Shown here: positions 1-8,251 of the stretch, piece by piece | How positions within the stretch are numbered: the first letter of the stretch is position 1 | How the letters are laid out: each line of letters opens with the position of its first letter | Source: Bacillota bacterium | Lineage (GTDB): Bacteria > Bacillota > Clostridia > Acetivibrionales > JAEZXR01 | Length of the DNA: 64,000 bases | Assembly (NCBI GenBank): GCA_023419605.1 | Contig: JAEZXR010000032.1 | Coordinates: 22,499-86,498 of the forward strand | Reading direction: 5' to 3' | Program-made: the position numbers and the translations under genes | The notes under the pieces: generated by a model | The model's database searches: none | Told to the model about the DNA's origin: nothing | The model's input: only the letters and a program-made list of their open reading frames with translations

Positions 1-121
1 AAGTGTTGCAAAGCTGGTTAAGGAAGGTCTGATCCAGGGAAGCGGCAATAGCATCAACCCGCTTGGAAATACAACAAGAGCAGAAATCGCTGTTCTGATG
101 TATAGAATTTATAACAAGTAA
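1..121 (+). CDS. C-terminal end of an S-layer homology (SLH) domain protein (partial)
   Basis: Only the last 39 codons are inside the window, in the frame starting at base 2 and ending with TAA at 119-121. The residues include LVKEGLIQGSG, then NPLGNTTRAEIAVLMYRIY, which is the typical second half of an SLH repeat (the TRAE/EAxxxxxR core). SLH domains anchor exported proteins to secondary cell-wall polymers of Gram-positive bacteria. The catalytic or structural part lies outside the window, so the role of the full protein is unknown. Confidence 0.8.
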   Translation, partial: SVAKLVKEGLIQGSGNSINPLGNTTRAEIAVLMYRIYNK

Positions 122-194
122 AACACATTCCTGATTTCATAAATGGATATGGGAAACTAAAGCAGTAACGTAATTATCGTTAGATTCGCATAAA

Positions 195-234
195 GGGGCT
201 GTCTCAAAATTTTTATTTTGAGACAGCCCCCTTC
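195..234. terminator. Bidirectional intrinsic terminator
   Basis: A perfect 15-bp stem (GGGGCTGTCTCAAAA at 195-209 with its complement at 216-230) encloses a 6-nt loop. A-rich and T-rich tracts in the stem base let it work for the SLH gene on the plus strand and for the convergent hydrolase gene on the minus strand. Confidence 0.85.
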
Positions 235-262
235 ATGAGTAGAAAGGAAGCGCAGGCTGCAT

Positions 263-1000
263 TTACTCCTTTGCCAATTCTGCAATGCGCCCGTTGACGT
301 TATCCGAATATAGACCTCCGTGATAACAGACTACCGTCTCAATATCATATGTTGTTAATTTCTTTATAGATTTTGCACTTAAGCCCAGGTCAAAATTAAT
401 ATGGGGTGGGGATTTGACCAGCCTACCCTCTTCAACACCGAAAATGTCTCCGGCAATGAGGGTTTTACTCTGCTTCAGATACAGGCAAATGTGCCCCGGG
501 GTGTGGCCGGGCGTATAAATGATAGTGATGCCGCCGCAGTAGGGTAATTCCTCACCATCAGAAAGTGTCCCGTCTACAGGAGCGTAGCTATTTTGAAACC
601 CTGCTTTTAGTTTCTCGTAGAGTGCTTTCCTCTCTACCGGTAATGTATCCAGATTCGCTTCAAGTTGGGCAAGCTTGGTTGGGATCGCATCGCCTTGAAT
701 ATAAGGTGCTTCTTCTTTGTGGGCAAGCACCTCGATTCTATCCGAAGACTCTTTTTGAATGCTTGAAAGGCTTCCGATATGGTCAATATCATGGTGGGTA
801 AGAATTACTTTGCTTAGCTTGTCAAATGGTACACCTGCCTTCTCCATCGCTTCACGAAATTGGGTGAGTTGGCCCGGGTATCCTGCATCTACCAGAATAA
901 CTGCATCGTTATCATAAATCAGCGTTGGATAGATGGTATTGGTCGTTCCCATCACATTTGTTGATATTTCAAGCACTTCAACTCCGTTCGCTATTCTCAT
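263..1000 (-). CDS. MBL-fold (metallo-beta-lactamase superfamily) hydrolase
   Basis: The 245-residue protein has the usual single-domain MBL length. The metal motif appears as THHDIDH at residues 68-74, a variant of HxHxDH with Asp in the third position. Later metal ligands are visible in TPGHTPGH, in GDIFG and in YHGG near the C-terminus. The start is supported by AAAGGAG just upstream of the ATG. There is no signal peptide, so it is cytoplasmic. The family includes glyoxalase II-like hydrolases, lactonases and others, and nothing nearby fixes the substrate. It is transcribed away from araA and ends at a shared terminator. Confidence 0.85.
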   Translation of the reverse strand: MRIANGVEVLEISTNVMGTTNTIYPTLIYDNDAVILVDAGYPGQLTQFREAMEKAGVPFDKLSKVILTHHDIDHIGSLSSIQKESSDRIEVLAHKEEAPYIQGDAIPTKLAQLEANLDTLPVERKALYEKLKAGFQNSYAPVDGTLSDGEELPYCGGITIIYTPGHTPGHICLYLKQSKTLIAGDIFGVEEGRLVKSPPHINFDLGLSAKSIKKLTTYDIETVVCYHGGLYSDNVNGRIAELAKE

Positions 1001-1400
1001 CTGTTTTTCTCCTTTCAGATATAAAATGAAATAACCGAAAAAGACCCGTAGATAAAAAATTTATTGACTACCATACAAAATTATTATTTAAATTGGATAA
1101 AGTTTATTGTTGGAATATTCCTTAGCTATAATATCAAACATAATAGTGAGAAACAAATGAGAAAATGACACGAAAAAGAAAAATAGCTGGTTATTGCTTC
1201 CGTTTTTATTTACTTTCTTTAATATACATATGTACATTTTATATCAAAATATTATATCATATTTTTGCCTTAATGTCAATAAAAACTTTTGCTGTTTGAT
1301 TATCTGCAAATTCGCCTATTCTCAACTGCAAAATTAAATAATAAACTAGTTGTAAATCCCTGTCCGGCAATGTGAAATATAGCAGCTTTGTTGCTATTAC
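1001..1400. other. AT-rich divergent intergenic region
   Basis: This is the left part of the 534-bp gap between the MBL hydrolase and araA. It is strongly AT-rich and must hold the minus-strand promoter of the hydrolase, but I cannot single one out. I see no ORF with a ribosome binding site and no convincing repeat. The araA promoter and operators lie to its right. Confidence 0.5.
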
Positions 1401-1429
1401 TTTACAAATTCATAGAGTACGATTATAAT
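1401..1429 (+). promoter_or_regulatory. Sigma-A-type promoter of araA
   Basis: TTTACA at 1401-1406 and a perfect TATAAT at 1424-1429 are separated by 17 bp. The predicted start near 1436 falls inside the palindromic operator that follows, as expected for a repressed sugar gene. Confidence 0.75.
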
Positions 1430-1433
1430 ATAA

Positions 1434-1469
1434 GTTGTACGTACAACATTTTTGGTGTTGTTAGTACAA
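1434..1469 (+). promoter_or_regulatory. Two AraR-type operators
   Basis: A perfect 14-bp palindrome GTTGTACGTACAAC lies at 1434-1447. A second dyad, TTGT-N4-ACAA, lies at 1458-1469, and the centres are 23 bp apart (about two helical turns). Both match the AraR operator type of Bacillus (TTGTNCGNACAA). The first overlaps the predicted transcription start. The regulator gene itself is not in the window. Confidence 0.7.
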
Positions 1470-1534
1470 GGAGCTCGGGATGGTAAATAATGCTATAAAG
1501 TCATTATATATTTTAAATTTGGGAGGATTACAGT

Positions 1535-3031
1535 ATGCAAAATTTAAAATCCTACGTATTCTGGTTTGCTACCGGAAGCCAGCACCTGTATGGTGAAGAA
1601 ACTCTGAAGCAGGTAGAAGCGCATTCTAAAATTATCAGTGATGGATTAAGCCAGAGCGCAAGTACCCCATGTAAGGTTGTTTTCAAACCGGTTTTGACAA
1701 ACCCGGATTCCATTCGAAGGCTATGCGTAGAGGCAAATGCCGATGACACTTGTGCGGGAATCATTACATGGATGCATACCTTTTCCCCGGCAAAAATGTG
1801 GATCGGAGGCCTTTCCGAGCTGCGTAAACCTCTGCTGCATCTTCATACCCAGTTTAACCGCGATATTCCATGGGACAGCATTGATATGGACTTTATGAAT
1901 CTGAACCAGTCTGCCCATGGAGATCGTGAGTATGGCTTTATTGGGGCTCGAATGAGGATAGCACGCAAGGTGGTGGTGGGTCATTGGGAAGATCCGGAAG
2001 TGCTGCGCCGTATGGGGGTATGGATGCGTGCTGCCGTTGCCTATACGGAAGGTAGAAATCTGAAGGTAGCGCGGTTTGGAGACAATATGAGGGAAGTCGC
2101 TGTAACCGAGGGTGACAAGGTGGAAGCGCAAATCAAGCTGGGGTGGTCTGTAAATGGCTATGGTGTGGGAGATTTGGCAAAGCGGGTTCAGGAAGTACAG
2201 GAAGCGGACGTTGACAAACTTATGGAGGAATATGCGGAGCTTTACGAGATTACACCGGAAGCCACCACCCGGGGAGATGTGAGGGAATCCATCCGCGAGC
2301 AGGGACGGATCGAGCTTGGGATGAAAGCATTTTTGGAAGAGGGGGGCTTTGGCGCCTTTACCACCACCTTTGAGGATTTGCATGGGCTCAGGCAGCTTCC
2401 GGGTCTGGCCGTTCAAAGACTGATGGCGGCAGGCTATGGCTTTGGAGGAGAGGGAGATTGGAAAACTTCTGCCCTAGTACGTGCTATGAAGATCATGGCG
2501 GAAGGTTTGCCAAAGGGGACCTCTTTTATGGAAGATTATACTTATCACTTTGAACCCGGGAACGAATTGGTGCTGGGTGCTCATATGCTGGAGGTATGCC
2601 CTACCATCGCAGCAACGCGTCCCAAAATCCAGGTAAAGCCTCTTTCCATTGGGGGAAAAGCGGACCCGGCCAGACTAACATTTGATGGAGACTCAGGTCC
2701 TGCTGTATGTGCATCTCTTATCGATATGGGGGATCGTTTCCGTTTAATTATTAATGAAGTGGATGCGGTAAAACCGGAAACGGTGATGCCAAAGCTGCCG
2801 GTAGCAAGAATTCTCTGGAAGCCTCAGCCGTCCCTCGCTGAATCCGCAGAAGCATGGATTCTTGCCGGTGGGGCGCATCACACCTCTTTCTCTTTTGCAG
2901 TGACAGCAGAGCATTTGATGGATTGGGCGGAAATGGCTGGAATCGAATATGTGCTGATTAATAAGGATACAAAACTTCGTGAATTCCGCAATGAACTGCG
3001 GTGGAGCGACGTAACCTGGCGTTTACGCTAA
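1535..3031 (+). CDS. araA: L-arabinose isomerase
   Basis: The 498-residue protein converts L-arabinose to L-ribulose, the first intracellular step of arabinose use. The N-terminus with FWFATGSQHLYG is the hallmark of AraA, and WMHTFSPAKMW, FGDNMREVAVTEGDK and the C-terminal GGAHHTSFS segment also match the family; the length is typical (about 490-500). GGAGG stands before the ATG at 1535. It is monocistronic here: no araB or araD is adjacent, so ribulokinase and the epimerase must lie elsewhere. Control is probably by an AraR-type repressor binding the palindrome at the transcription start. In this island it would handle arabinose side chains of rhamnogalacturonan I. Confidence 0.95.
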   Translation: MQNLKSYVFWFATGSQHLYGEETLKQVEAHSKIISDGLSQSASTPCKVVFKPVLTNPDSIRRLCVEANADDTCAGIITWMHTFSPAKMWIGGLSELRKPLLHLHTQFNRDIPWDSIDMDFMNLNQSAHGDREYGFIGARMRIARKVVVGHWEDPEVLRRMGVWMRAAVAYTEGRNLKVARFGDNMREVAVTEGDKVEAQIKLGWSVNGYGVGDLAKRVQEVQEADVDKLMEEYAELYEITPEATTRGDVRESIREQGRIELGMKAFLEEGGFGAFTTTFEDLHGLRQLPGLAVQRLMAAGYGFGGEGDWKTSALVRAMKIMAEGLPKGTSFMEDYTYHFEPGNELVLGAHMLEVCPTIAATRPKIQVKPLSIGGKADPARLTFDGDSGPAVCASLIDMGDRFRLIINEVDAVKPETVMPKLPVARILWKPQPSLAESAEAWILAGGAHHTSFSFAVTAEHLMDWAEMAGIEYVLINKDTKLREFRNELRWSDVTWRLR

Positions 3032-3132
3032 GCTGCACGATGATGAAAAGCGTGAAGTATTTGGATAGGGCAGAAAGAAAACTTATAAAAGTAATATAAG
3101 TTGTACACAGGTAGGCTGATTCATGGAAAGGC

Positions 3133-3176
3133 AGAGATCCTATAGGAGGCATGACAGTACCTCCTATAGGATCTCT
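3133..3176. terminator. Strong hairpin downstream of araA
   Basis: A perfect 17-bp stem (3133-3149 with 3160-3176) surrounds a 10-nt loop. No long T tract follows, so termination is likely but less certain. It lies between convergent genes. Confidence 0.65.
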
Positions 3177-3230
3177 TGCATATCCGAAACATATGAGCAG
3201 TTAAAAAATTCTATATACGTAAAAGTAGAG

Positions 3231-4040
3231 TCATCTTTTAGTTTTTCTATCTTTTTTTCGGAGTAATGGAAGCCTTTCCTTTACTTCCTTTAGCGTGGCT
3301 TCAAAGCGGATGGAACGAATATGAGGAAAAGCATCCAGAAGTCTTGCATGCAAAAGGAACATTTTATTTAGTAAAGCTTCCTGCTGATGGGTAAGTTCCC
3401 GAATTTTCTTTTGCAGCTCTTCTACTTTCAGTGAAAGCTCCAGGGCCTTAAGGCTTTCTATTTTCCCTCTGATCTCATTGGAAAGAAGCGTTAACTGCTT
3501 GAGTCTTATATTCAAATGAAGCATGGAGGCGATGGTAACTGCCAGGTCAACAGCGAAACATGCGGTAATAACCCGTGCTGCAATTATACCGTTTTCTTTG
3601 GAAAGCAGGCCCAATAAATACTGTACACCCGGATGCAGAGTGTTTAACAAAACTACGGACAGAATTCCCCATAAAACGGAAAAGCGCAGACAGATTCTAC
3701 CCTGTAGGTTATGGGGTTTGCTGCTGTAATCCCACCAACGAATGTTAAAGGCTTTTTCAAGGACATAACCGGTAATGTATTCGAGAACGGAAGCCAGGAA
3801 TGCACCTCCGGTAAAGAGCAAAAAGGCATCATTCTTTAAAGGGGAAAGAATAATCACTACAATCACGGCCCCAAAGCCGTAAATCGGACAAAGGGGCCCG
3901 GCTAAAAAGCCTCTGTTAATAAACCTTCCGGTTTTATATGTCGCATAGCAGGTTTCCATGATCCAGCCCATAAAGCTGTAGAAAATAAAGTAGTAAAACA
4001 GTTGGTAGATCGTAACCCCCATAAAATCCTTGAACCACAT
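3231..4040 (-). CDS. Membrane protein of the putative ABC-transporter CmpB family (PF06541)
   Basis: This is a 269-residue integral membrane protein. The N-terminal half has several hydrophobic segments with the family signature (FYSFMGWIMETCYATYK, then GFLAGPLCPIYGFGA and ITGYVLEKAFNIRWWDYS), which matches the poorly characterised PF06541 family. The C-terminal third (about residues 185-269) is charged and predicted helical or coiled-coil, rich in Lys, Glu and Leu, and probably cytoplasmic. The start at 4040 is preceded by a weak AGGTGGG-type ribosome site. It stands alone between araA and a divergently transcribed exonuclease. The function of this family is not established and no ABC ATPase is adjacent. 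Confidence 0.75.
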   Translation of the reverse strand: MWFKDFMGVTIYQLFYYFIFYSFMGWIMETCYATYKTGRFINRGFLAGPLCPIYGFGAVIVVIILSPLKNDAFLLFTGGAFLASVLEYITGYVLEKAFNIRWWDYSSKPHNLQGRICLRFSVLWGILSVVLLNTLHPGVQYLLGLLSKENGIIAARVITACFAVDLAVTIASMLHLNIRLKQLTLLSNEIRGKIESLKALELSLKVEELQKKIRELTHQQEALLNKMFLLHARLLDAFPHIRSIRFEATLKEVKERLPLLRKKDRKTKR

Positions 4041-4221
4041 AATTAACCCACCTAACCTTCAGCTGTATCTGTTTCATATTTTCGCTTCACTATAGTATTG
4101 TACGGGCAGAATTCATTTTCGTCTTATAAATAACATAACTCTTTTTAGATTTCATGCAAATGTTGACTCCGGAATCTCAGTAACCCCCCAGTCTGTGGTC
4201 TGCCGCGAAGTACAATAAGTC

Positions 4222-4251
4222 TTGCGGATTTGCCTGTGATTCCTTTATAAT
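4222..4251 (+). promoter_or_regulatory. Probable sigma-A promoter of the exonuclease gene
   Basis: TTGCGG at 4222-4227 and TATAAT at 4246-4251 are 18 bp apart, 33 bp before the ATG at 4284. Confidence 0.55.
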
Positions 4252-4283
4252 TAAAAGCAGTATAAAATGTAGGGGGATTTACC

Positions 4284-5195
4284 ATGGAAACCTTTGTAGC
4301 TTTTGACTTGGAGACCACAGGGCTAAGTCCGGAATATCACCGGATTATTGAGATTGGAGCAGTAAAAGTTGTTGACGGAGTTGTAGCAGATACGTTCCAC
4401 AGGCTGGTGAATCCGGGTGTGAAAATTCCTTTGCAGGCGTCCCGGATCAATCATATTACGGATGAAATGGTGAAAGATTGCCCCGATATCGAATCTGTTT
4501 TTACAGAGTTTTTACAATTTATTGATTCAACAACACTTGTAGCTCATAATGCACAATTTGATATGGGTTTTTTGAATAAAGAGGCACGAAAAAGAAGAAT
4601 GATTCTTGGAAATCCCGTAGAGTGCACAGTGAAAATTGCCCGAAAAGTCTTAAAGGGATTGCCCAGCTATTCTCTGGAAAACCTGACAAGGCATTTTCGT
4701 ATCGACATAAAAAACAAGCATCGGGCTTTGGATGATGCTATGGGAACGGCAAAATTATACATAGAGCTGCGAGCGATCAATAAAGATGGCAGGAATAGGA
4801 CCACTGGCGCGGATCACAAAACCTGTATTTCGGTACGTGAAGTGGAAAACAGGTTGGTTGAGGAGATAAAAAACAGGGCTTACCTGGAGCGGATGACAAA
4901 AGCAATGCAGTTACTGGAGTCGGGTGCGGATATTGAGAGCATTGCGGGTACTGTGGGTATTACTCCTGGAACTCTCGCAAATTATTGTGCCAAGCTCCGA
5001 ACGGAATATGGGTATAACTATTTGCATTATGTAAGTGTACCGGAGGAACTGGAAAAAAGAGTGACAGATTTATTGATTGCAGGCAGTTGTAGACGAATGA
5101 GGGACATTGTAGAACGATTGAACGCTAAAGATGCTATGGCGTTGTTCTGGATTCGGCTGGTTTTGGACAAGCACAATGTAGATATGGCCTATTAA
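4284..5195 (+). CDS. DEDDh 3'-5' exonuclease (DNA polymerase III epsilon/PolC type) with a C-terminal helix-turn-helix tail
   Basis: Residues 1-165 form a DEDDh exonuclease. Exo I is FDLETTGL near residues 8-15, Exo II is HNAQFDMGF near 92-100, and Exo III is HRALDDAMGT near 151-160. This fold removes nucleotides from 3' ends of DNA or RNA with two metal ions. The remaining 130 or so residues (about 175-303) are not exonuclease. They contain two helical repeats, including LLESGADIESIAGTVGITPGTLANY, which resembles the helix-turn-helix domain (HTH_40 type) found at the C-terminus of some RecQ-like helicases. The fusion suggests a nucleic-acid-targeted nuclease rather than the replicative epsilon subunit. 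GGGGG precedes the ATG. It is monocistronic, followed by a terminator. Confidence 0.85.
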   Translation: METFVAFDLETTGLSPEYHRIIEIGAVKVVDGVVADTFHRLVNPGVKIPLQASRINHITDEMVKDCPDIESVFTEFLQFIDSTTLVAHNAQFDMGFLNKEARKRRMILGNPVECTVKIARKVLKGLPSYSLENLTRHFRIDIKNKHRALDDAMGTAKLYIELRAINKDGRNRTTGADHKTCISVREVENRLVEEIKNRAYLERMTKAMQLLESGADIESIAGTVGITPGTLANYCAKLRTEYGYNYLHYVSVPEELEKRVTDLLIAGSCRRMRDIVERLNAKDAMALFWIRLVLDKHNVDMAY

Positions 5196-5217
5196 AATCG
5201 GAATCGATGTATGTGGG

Positions 5218-5260
5218 GAAGCAGGTTGCCGTGAGTAGGGAGGGTGACCTGCTTCTTTTG
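5218..5260 (+). terminator. Intrinsic terminator of the exonuclease gene
   Basis: GAAGCAGGT at 5218-5226 pairs with ACCTGCTTC at 5247-5255 and is followed by TTTT. Confidence 0.85.
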
Positions 5261-5470
5261 CTTTGTTTTTAGAACGATATAAGAGAGTATCCGTAAGTCC
5301 GGGGCTTTTCTAATAAAATGCACCCTGATCATAGGATTGTATCTGCAATCCGTTCTTAACAGCCGTAATTCTAAAATAGTGTATGCTTATAACTGAAAAT
5401 GTTCCTTGAATGTATGGATGGGCCTGTGACATTATAGTTAGAGTAAGGGAAAACTTTTGTGGAGGTTGTT

Positions 5471-6595
5471 ATGAACGAACAAAGGGATGACGAAGTTACA
5501 ACAAAGATGCAGAGTTGGTCGGCCCGGATGTCCGACTCCGTGATGGAACGGGATCCGATTTTTCCGGAAAAATGGTCTTATGATTATGGCGTTGTATTCA
5601 AAGGAATGGAACAGGTATGGTTGAAGACAGGAAAAGCGGAATATTTTGACTATATCAAAAGGAGTATGGATGTCTTCGTTGATGAAGGGGGAAACATCAA
5701 AACATATAGTCCAAGCATTAACAATATTGACTATATCAATAACGGAAAGCTGCTTTTCCTGCTATTCAGGCGAACGGGGGATGAGCGGTACAAAAAGGCG
5801 GCATTTTTATTGAGAAGCCAGTTGAAAACACATCCGAGAACCAGTGAAGGCGGCTTCTGGCATAAAGAGATCTATCCCCACCAAATGTGGCTGGACGGTC
5901 TCTATATGGGAGCTCCCTTTTATGCGGAATTTGCAAAAACCTTTAATGAACCGGAGTCCTTTGATGATGTTGCAAAGCAGGTTCTGCTGATGAACAAGCA
6001 TGCAAGAGATCCGAAAATCGGTTTGCTATATCACGGATGGGACGAAAGCCGGGAACAGCAATGGGCGGATAAGGAAACGGGTTGTTCTCCGAATTTCTGG
6101 GGACGTGCTATGGGGTGGTATTCCATGGCCATCGTAGATGTTCTGGATTACTTACCGGAAGACCACAGAAACAGGGGAGACATCATTGACATATTGAATA
6201 ACATGGTTGCAGCTTTGGTGAAAGTCCAGGACAAAGCAACAGGTCTGTGGTATCAGGTACTGGATCAAGGGGGAAGGGAAGGAAATTACCTGGAGGCTTC
6301 TGCTTCCTGTATGTATCTATACGCCATGGCAAAGGCGATTCGCCAGGGATACATCGGTAAGGAATATTTGGATGCAGCACATAAAGCCTATGAAGGAATC
6401 ATCAGTAATTTTGTTGAAGTGGATGCAGAGGGCCTGGTGAACCTTAAAGGAACCTGTATGGTAGCGGGCTTGGGGGGAACTCCCTATAGGGATGGAAGCT
6501 ATGCGTACTATATCAATGAACCGATCCGGTATAACGATTTAAAGGGCATCGGAGCATTTATCCTGGGCTGTGCGGAAATGGAAAAAATTCTATAG
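5471..6595 (+). CDS. GH105 unsaturated (rhamno)galacturonyl hydrolase, copy 1
   Basis: The 374-residue enzyme belongs to the YteR/YesR family (GH105), which releases the 4,5-unsaturated galacturonic acid left at the non-reducing end by pectin or rhamnogalacturonan lyases. The alpha/alpha-barrel signature is clear: IDYINNGKLL, then PHQMWLDGLYMGAPF, whose Asp142 corresponds to the catalytic Asp of YteR, then GLLYHGWDES, NFWGRAMGWYSMA and NYLEASASCMY. There is no signal peptide, so it acts on imported oligosaccharides. An upstream GTG at 5459 is in frame, but GGAGG at 5462-5466 fits the ATG at 5471 best. The GH28 gene follows after 36 bp, giving an operon. A closely similar paralogue starts at 19677. 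TTTCTA at 5307 may be an upstream control site, though the promoter is weak. Confidence 0.92.
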   Translation: MNEQRDDEVTTKMQSWSARMSDSVMERDPIFPEKWSYDYGVVFKGMEQVWLKTGKAEYFDYIKRSMDVFVDEGGNIKTYSPSINNIDYINNGKLLFLLFRRTGDERYKKAAFLLRSQLKTHPRTSEGGFWHKEIYPHQMWLDGLYMGAPFYAEFAKTFNEPESFDDVAKQVLLMNKHARDPKIGLLYHGWDESREQQWADKETGCSPNFWGRAMGWYSMAIVDVLDYLPEDHRNRGDIIDILNNMVAALVKVQDKATGLWYQVLDQGGREGNYLEASASCMYLYAMAKAIRQGYIGKEYLDAAHKAYEGIISNFVEVDAEGLVNLKGTCMVAGLGGTPYRDGSYAYYINEPIRYNDLKGIGAFILGCAEMEKIL

Positions 6596-6631
6596 AAGCT
6601 TTTTGAATTTTAAAAATAGGAGATGTTATAA

Positions 6632-8143
6632 ATGTACGATAAAAATCTAAGTACAATATTTGATATTACTGCATTCGGTGCGGTTCCGGGAAGCGGTACC
6701 TCCTGTACGGAAGCTGTCAAGGGTGCTGTAGAGGCGTGTAGAAAGGCGGGAGGAGGTACTGTGTACATTCCGGCAGGAGAATTTATTACAGGCCCCATCC
6801 ACATGGTAAGCAACATGACCTTATATCTGGATGCCGGAGCCCGTTTGCTCTTCGTTCAGAATAAGGAGGAATATCCGCTGGTTTACACGCGATGGGAAGG
6901 AGCGGAGCATCATGCCTATTCTCCCTTAATCTATGGCTTCAACCTGGAAAATATCGCTGTCATGGGACGAGGAATCCTGGACGGCCAGGGAGAATACTGG
7001 TGGAAGCTGGAGAGAAGTAAAAGTCTGGAAAATCCCCGACCCCGCTTTATCAGCTTTGAAAGCTGCAATAACATTCTTATTGAAGGGGTCACGCTGTTAA
7101 ATTCTCCAGCCTGGACCGTGAACCCAATACGGAGTCAAAATATTACCATTCATAAGATTGCCATTAAAAATCCGGCGGATTCACCCAATACGGATGGAAT
7201 CAATCCCGACTCCTGCAAAAATGTCCGCATATCCAACTGCCATGTGGACGTAGGCGATGACTGTATTACTATTAAATCGGGTACGGAAGACTGCTCTGTC
7301 AGAGTGCCTTGTGAGAATATTACCGTAACCAACTGTACCATGGTCCACGGACATGGCGGAGTTGTCATCGGTAGTGAAATGAGTGGTGATGTCCGCAATG
7401 TTGTAATCACGAACTGTGTTTTTGAAGGTACGGACCGCGGGATTAGAATGAAATCCAGAAGAGGACGCGGCGGTGTTGTGGAGGATATCAGGATCAACAA
7501 CATTGTGATGAAGGACGTTATAAGTCCTATCGTTCTCCATTTGTTCTACTACTGTGGGCCAAAAGGAAAAGATAAATATGTCTGGGACAAGAGCCCCTAC
7601 CCTGTAGATCAGGGGACTCCTGCTTTCCGCCGCATTCATTTCAGCAATATAACAGCCAGAAATGTTCATGCAGCAGCAGGGTTTATCTATGGACTCCCTG
7701 AAATGCCGTTGGAAGAAATCACCTTTGATAATATTTCGGTGGAAATGGCAGAAAATGCAGTTCCAGGAATGCCTGCCATGATGAGCAATCTGGAACCGGT
7801 GGCTAAAAAAGGCTTTTTCGGTTGCAACACAAAGGACATACGGTTCAACAATGTTAAGGTGACCGGGCAGGACGGGCCGGCTTTCCATATCGAGGATTCG
7901 CAAAATATTGAATTTGCCGGCTGTTCGGGAGAAGGAATTCATAATGGAGAGCCTGTGATTGTCCTCAGTTGTGTGAGGAATGCATTTATTCATGGCTGTA
8001 GGTCCACCGGGGAGAAGGAAGTATTTGCAGAGCTTGTGGGTGCGGATACAGCAGGAATTGAGTTTGCGGGCAATTCTAAAAATATAAGCCGGAAGAATGT
8101 AAAATTGACTGGAGGAGCACTGGAAGCATCCGTAGAGTTCTAA
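6632..8143 (+). CDS. GH28 polygalacturonase-type glycoside hydrolase (intracellular)
   Basis: This is a 503-residue right-handed beta-helix protein. The four GH28 motifs are present in order: NTDGIN with Asp188, GDDCITIKSG with Asp209 and Asp210, GHGG with His241, and RMKS at 272-275. GH28 enzymes hydrolyse galacturonic acid linkages in polygalacturonan or rhamnogalacturonan by inversion. No signal peptide is seen (MYDKNLSTIFDITAFGA), so it probably works exo-wise on imported oligomers. The ribosome site AGGAGA lies before the ATG. It is second in an operon with the GH105 gene, which fits joint trimming of saturated and unsaturated ends. A bidirectional terminator follows. Confidence 0.93.
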   Translation: MYDKNLSTIFDITAFGAVPGSGTSCTEAVKGAVEACRKAGGGTVYIPAGEFITGPIHMVSNMTLYLDAGARLLFVQNKEEYPLVYTRWEGAEHHAYSPLIYGFNLENIAVMGRGILDGQGEYWWKLERSKSLENPRPRFISFESCNNILIEGVTLLNSPAWTVNPIRSQNITIHKIAIKNPADSPNTDGINPDSCKNVRISNCHVDVGDDCITIKSGTEDCSVRVPCENITVTNCTMVHGHGGVVIGSEMSGDVRNVVITNCVFEGTDRGIRMKSRRGRGGVVEDIRINNIVMKDVISPIVLHLFYYCGPKGKDKYVWDKSPYPVDQGTPAFRRIHFSNITARNVHAAAGFIYGLPEMPLEEITFDNISVEMAENAVPGMPAMMSNLEPVAKKGFFGCNTKDIRFNNVKVTGQDGPAFHIEDSQNIEFAGCSGEGIHNGEPVIVLSCVRNAFIHGCRSTGEKEVFAELVGADTAGIEFAGNSKNISRKNVKLTGGALEASVEF

Positions 8144-8151
8144 TCATAAAT

Positions 8152-8200
8152 AAAATGGAGTCGGGGACCCGAATGTGGTCCCCGACTCCATTTTATTTTT
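8152..8200. terminator. Bidirectional terminator between convergent genes
   Basis: A perfect 18-bp stem (8152-8169 with 8177-8194) with a 7-nt loop is flanked by AAAA on one side and TTTTATTTTT on the other. Confidence 0.9.
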
Positions 8201-8251
8201 ATAGCCCGTGGCTATCTCTCAAAGTACACCACTGGAATGGGTAAAAGAATT

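Noticed and set aside
1721..2416. Minus-strand frame of 231 codons inside araA
   Set aside because: Shadow of araA without a ribosome site.
7181..7993. Long minus-strand frame (270 codons) opposite the GH28 gene
   Set aside because: It is the antisense shadow of a well-matched polygalacturonase, has no ribosome site and no recognisable protein features.
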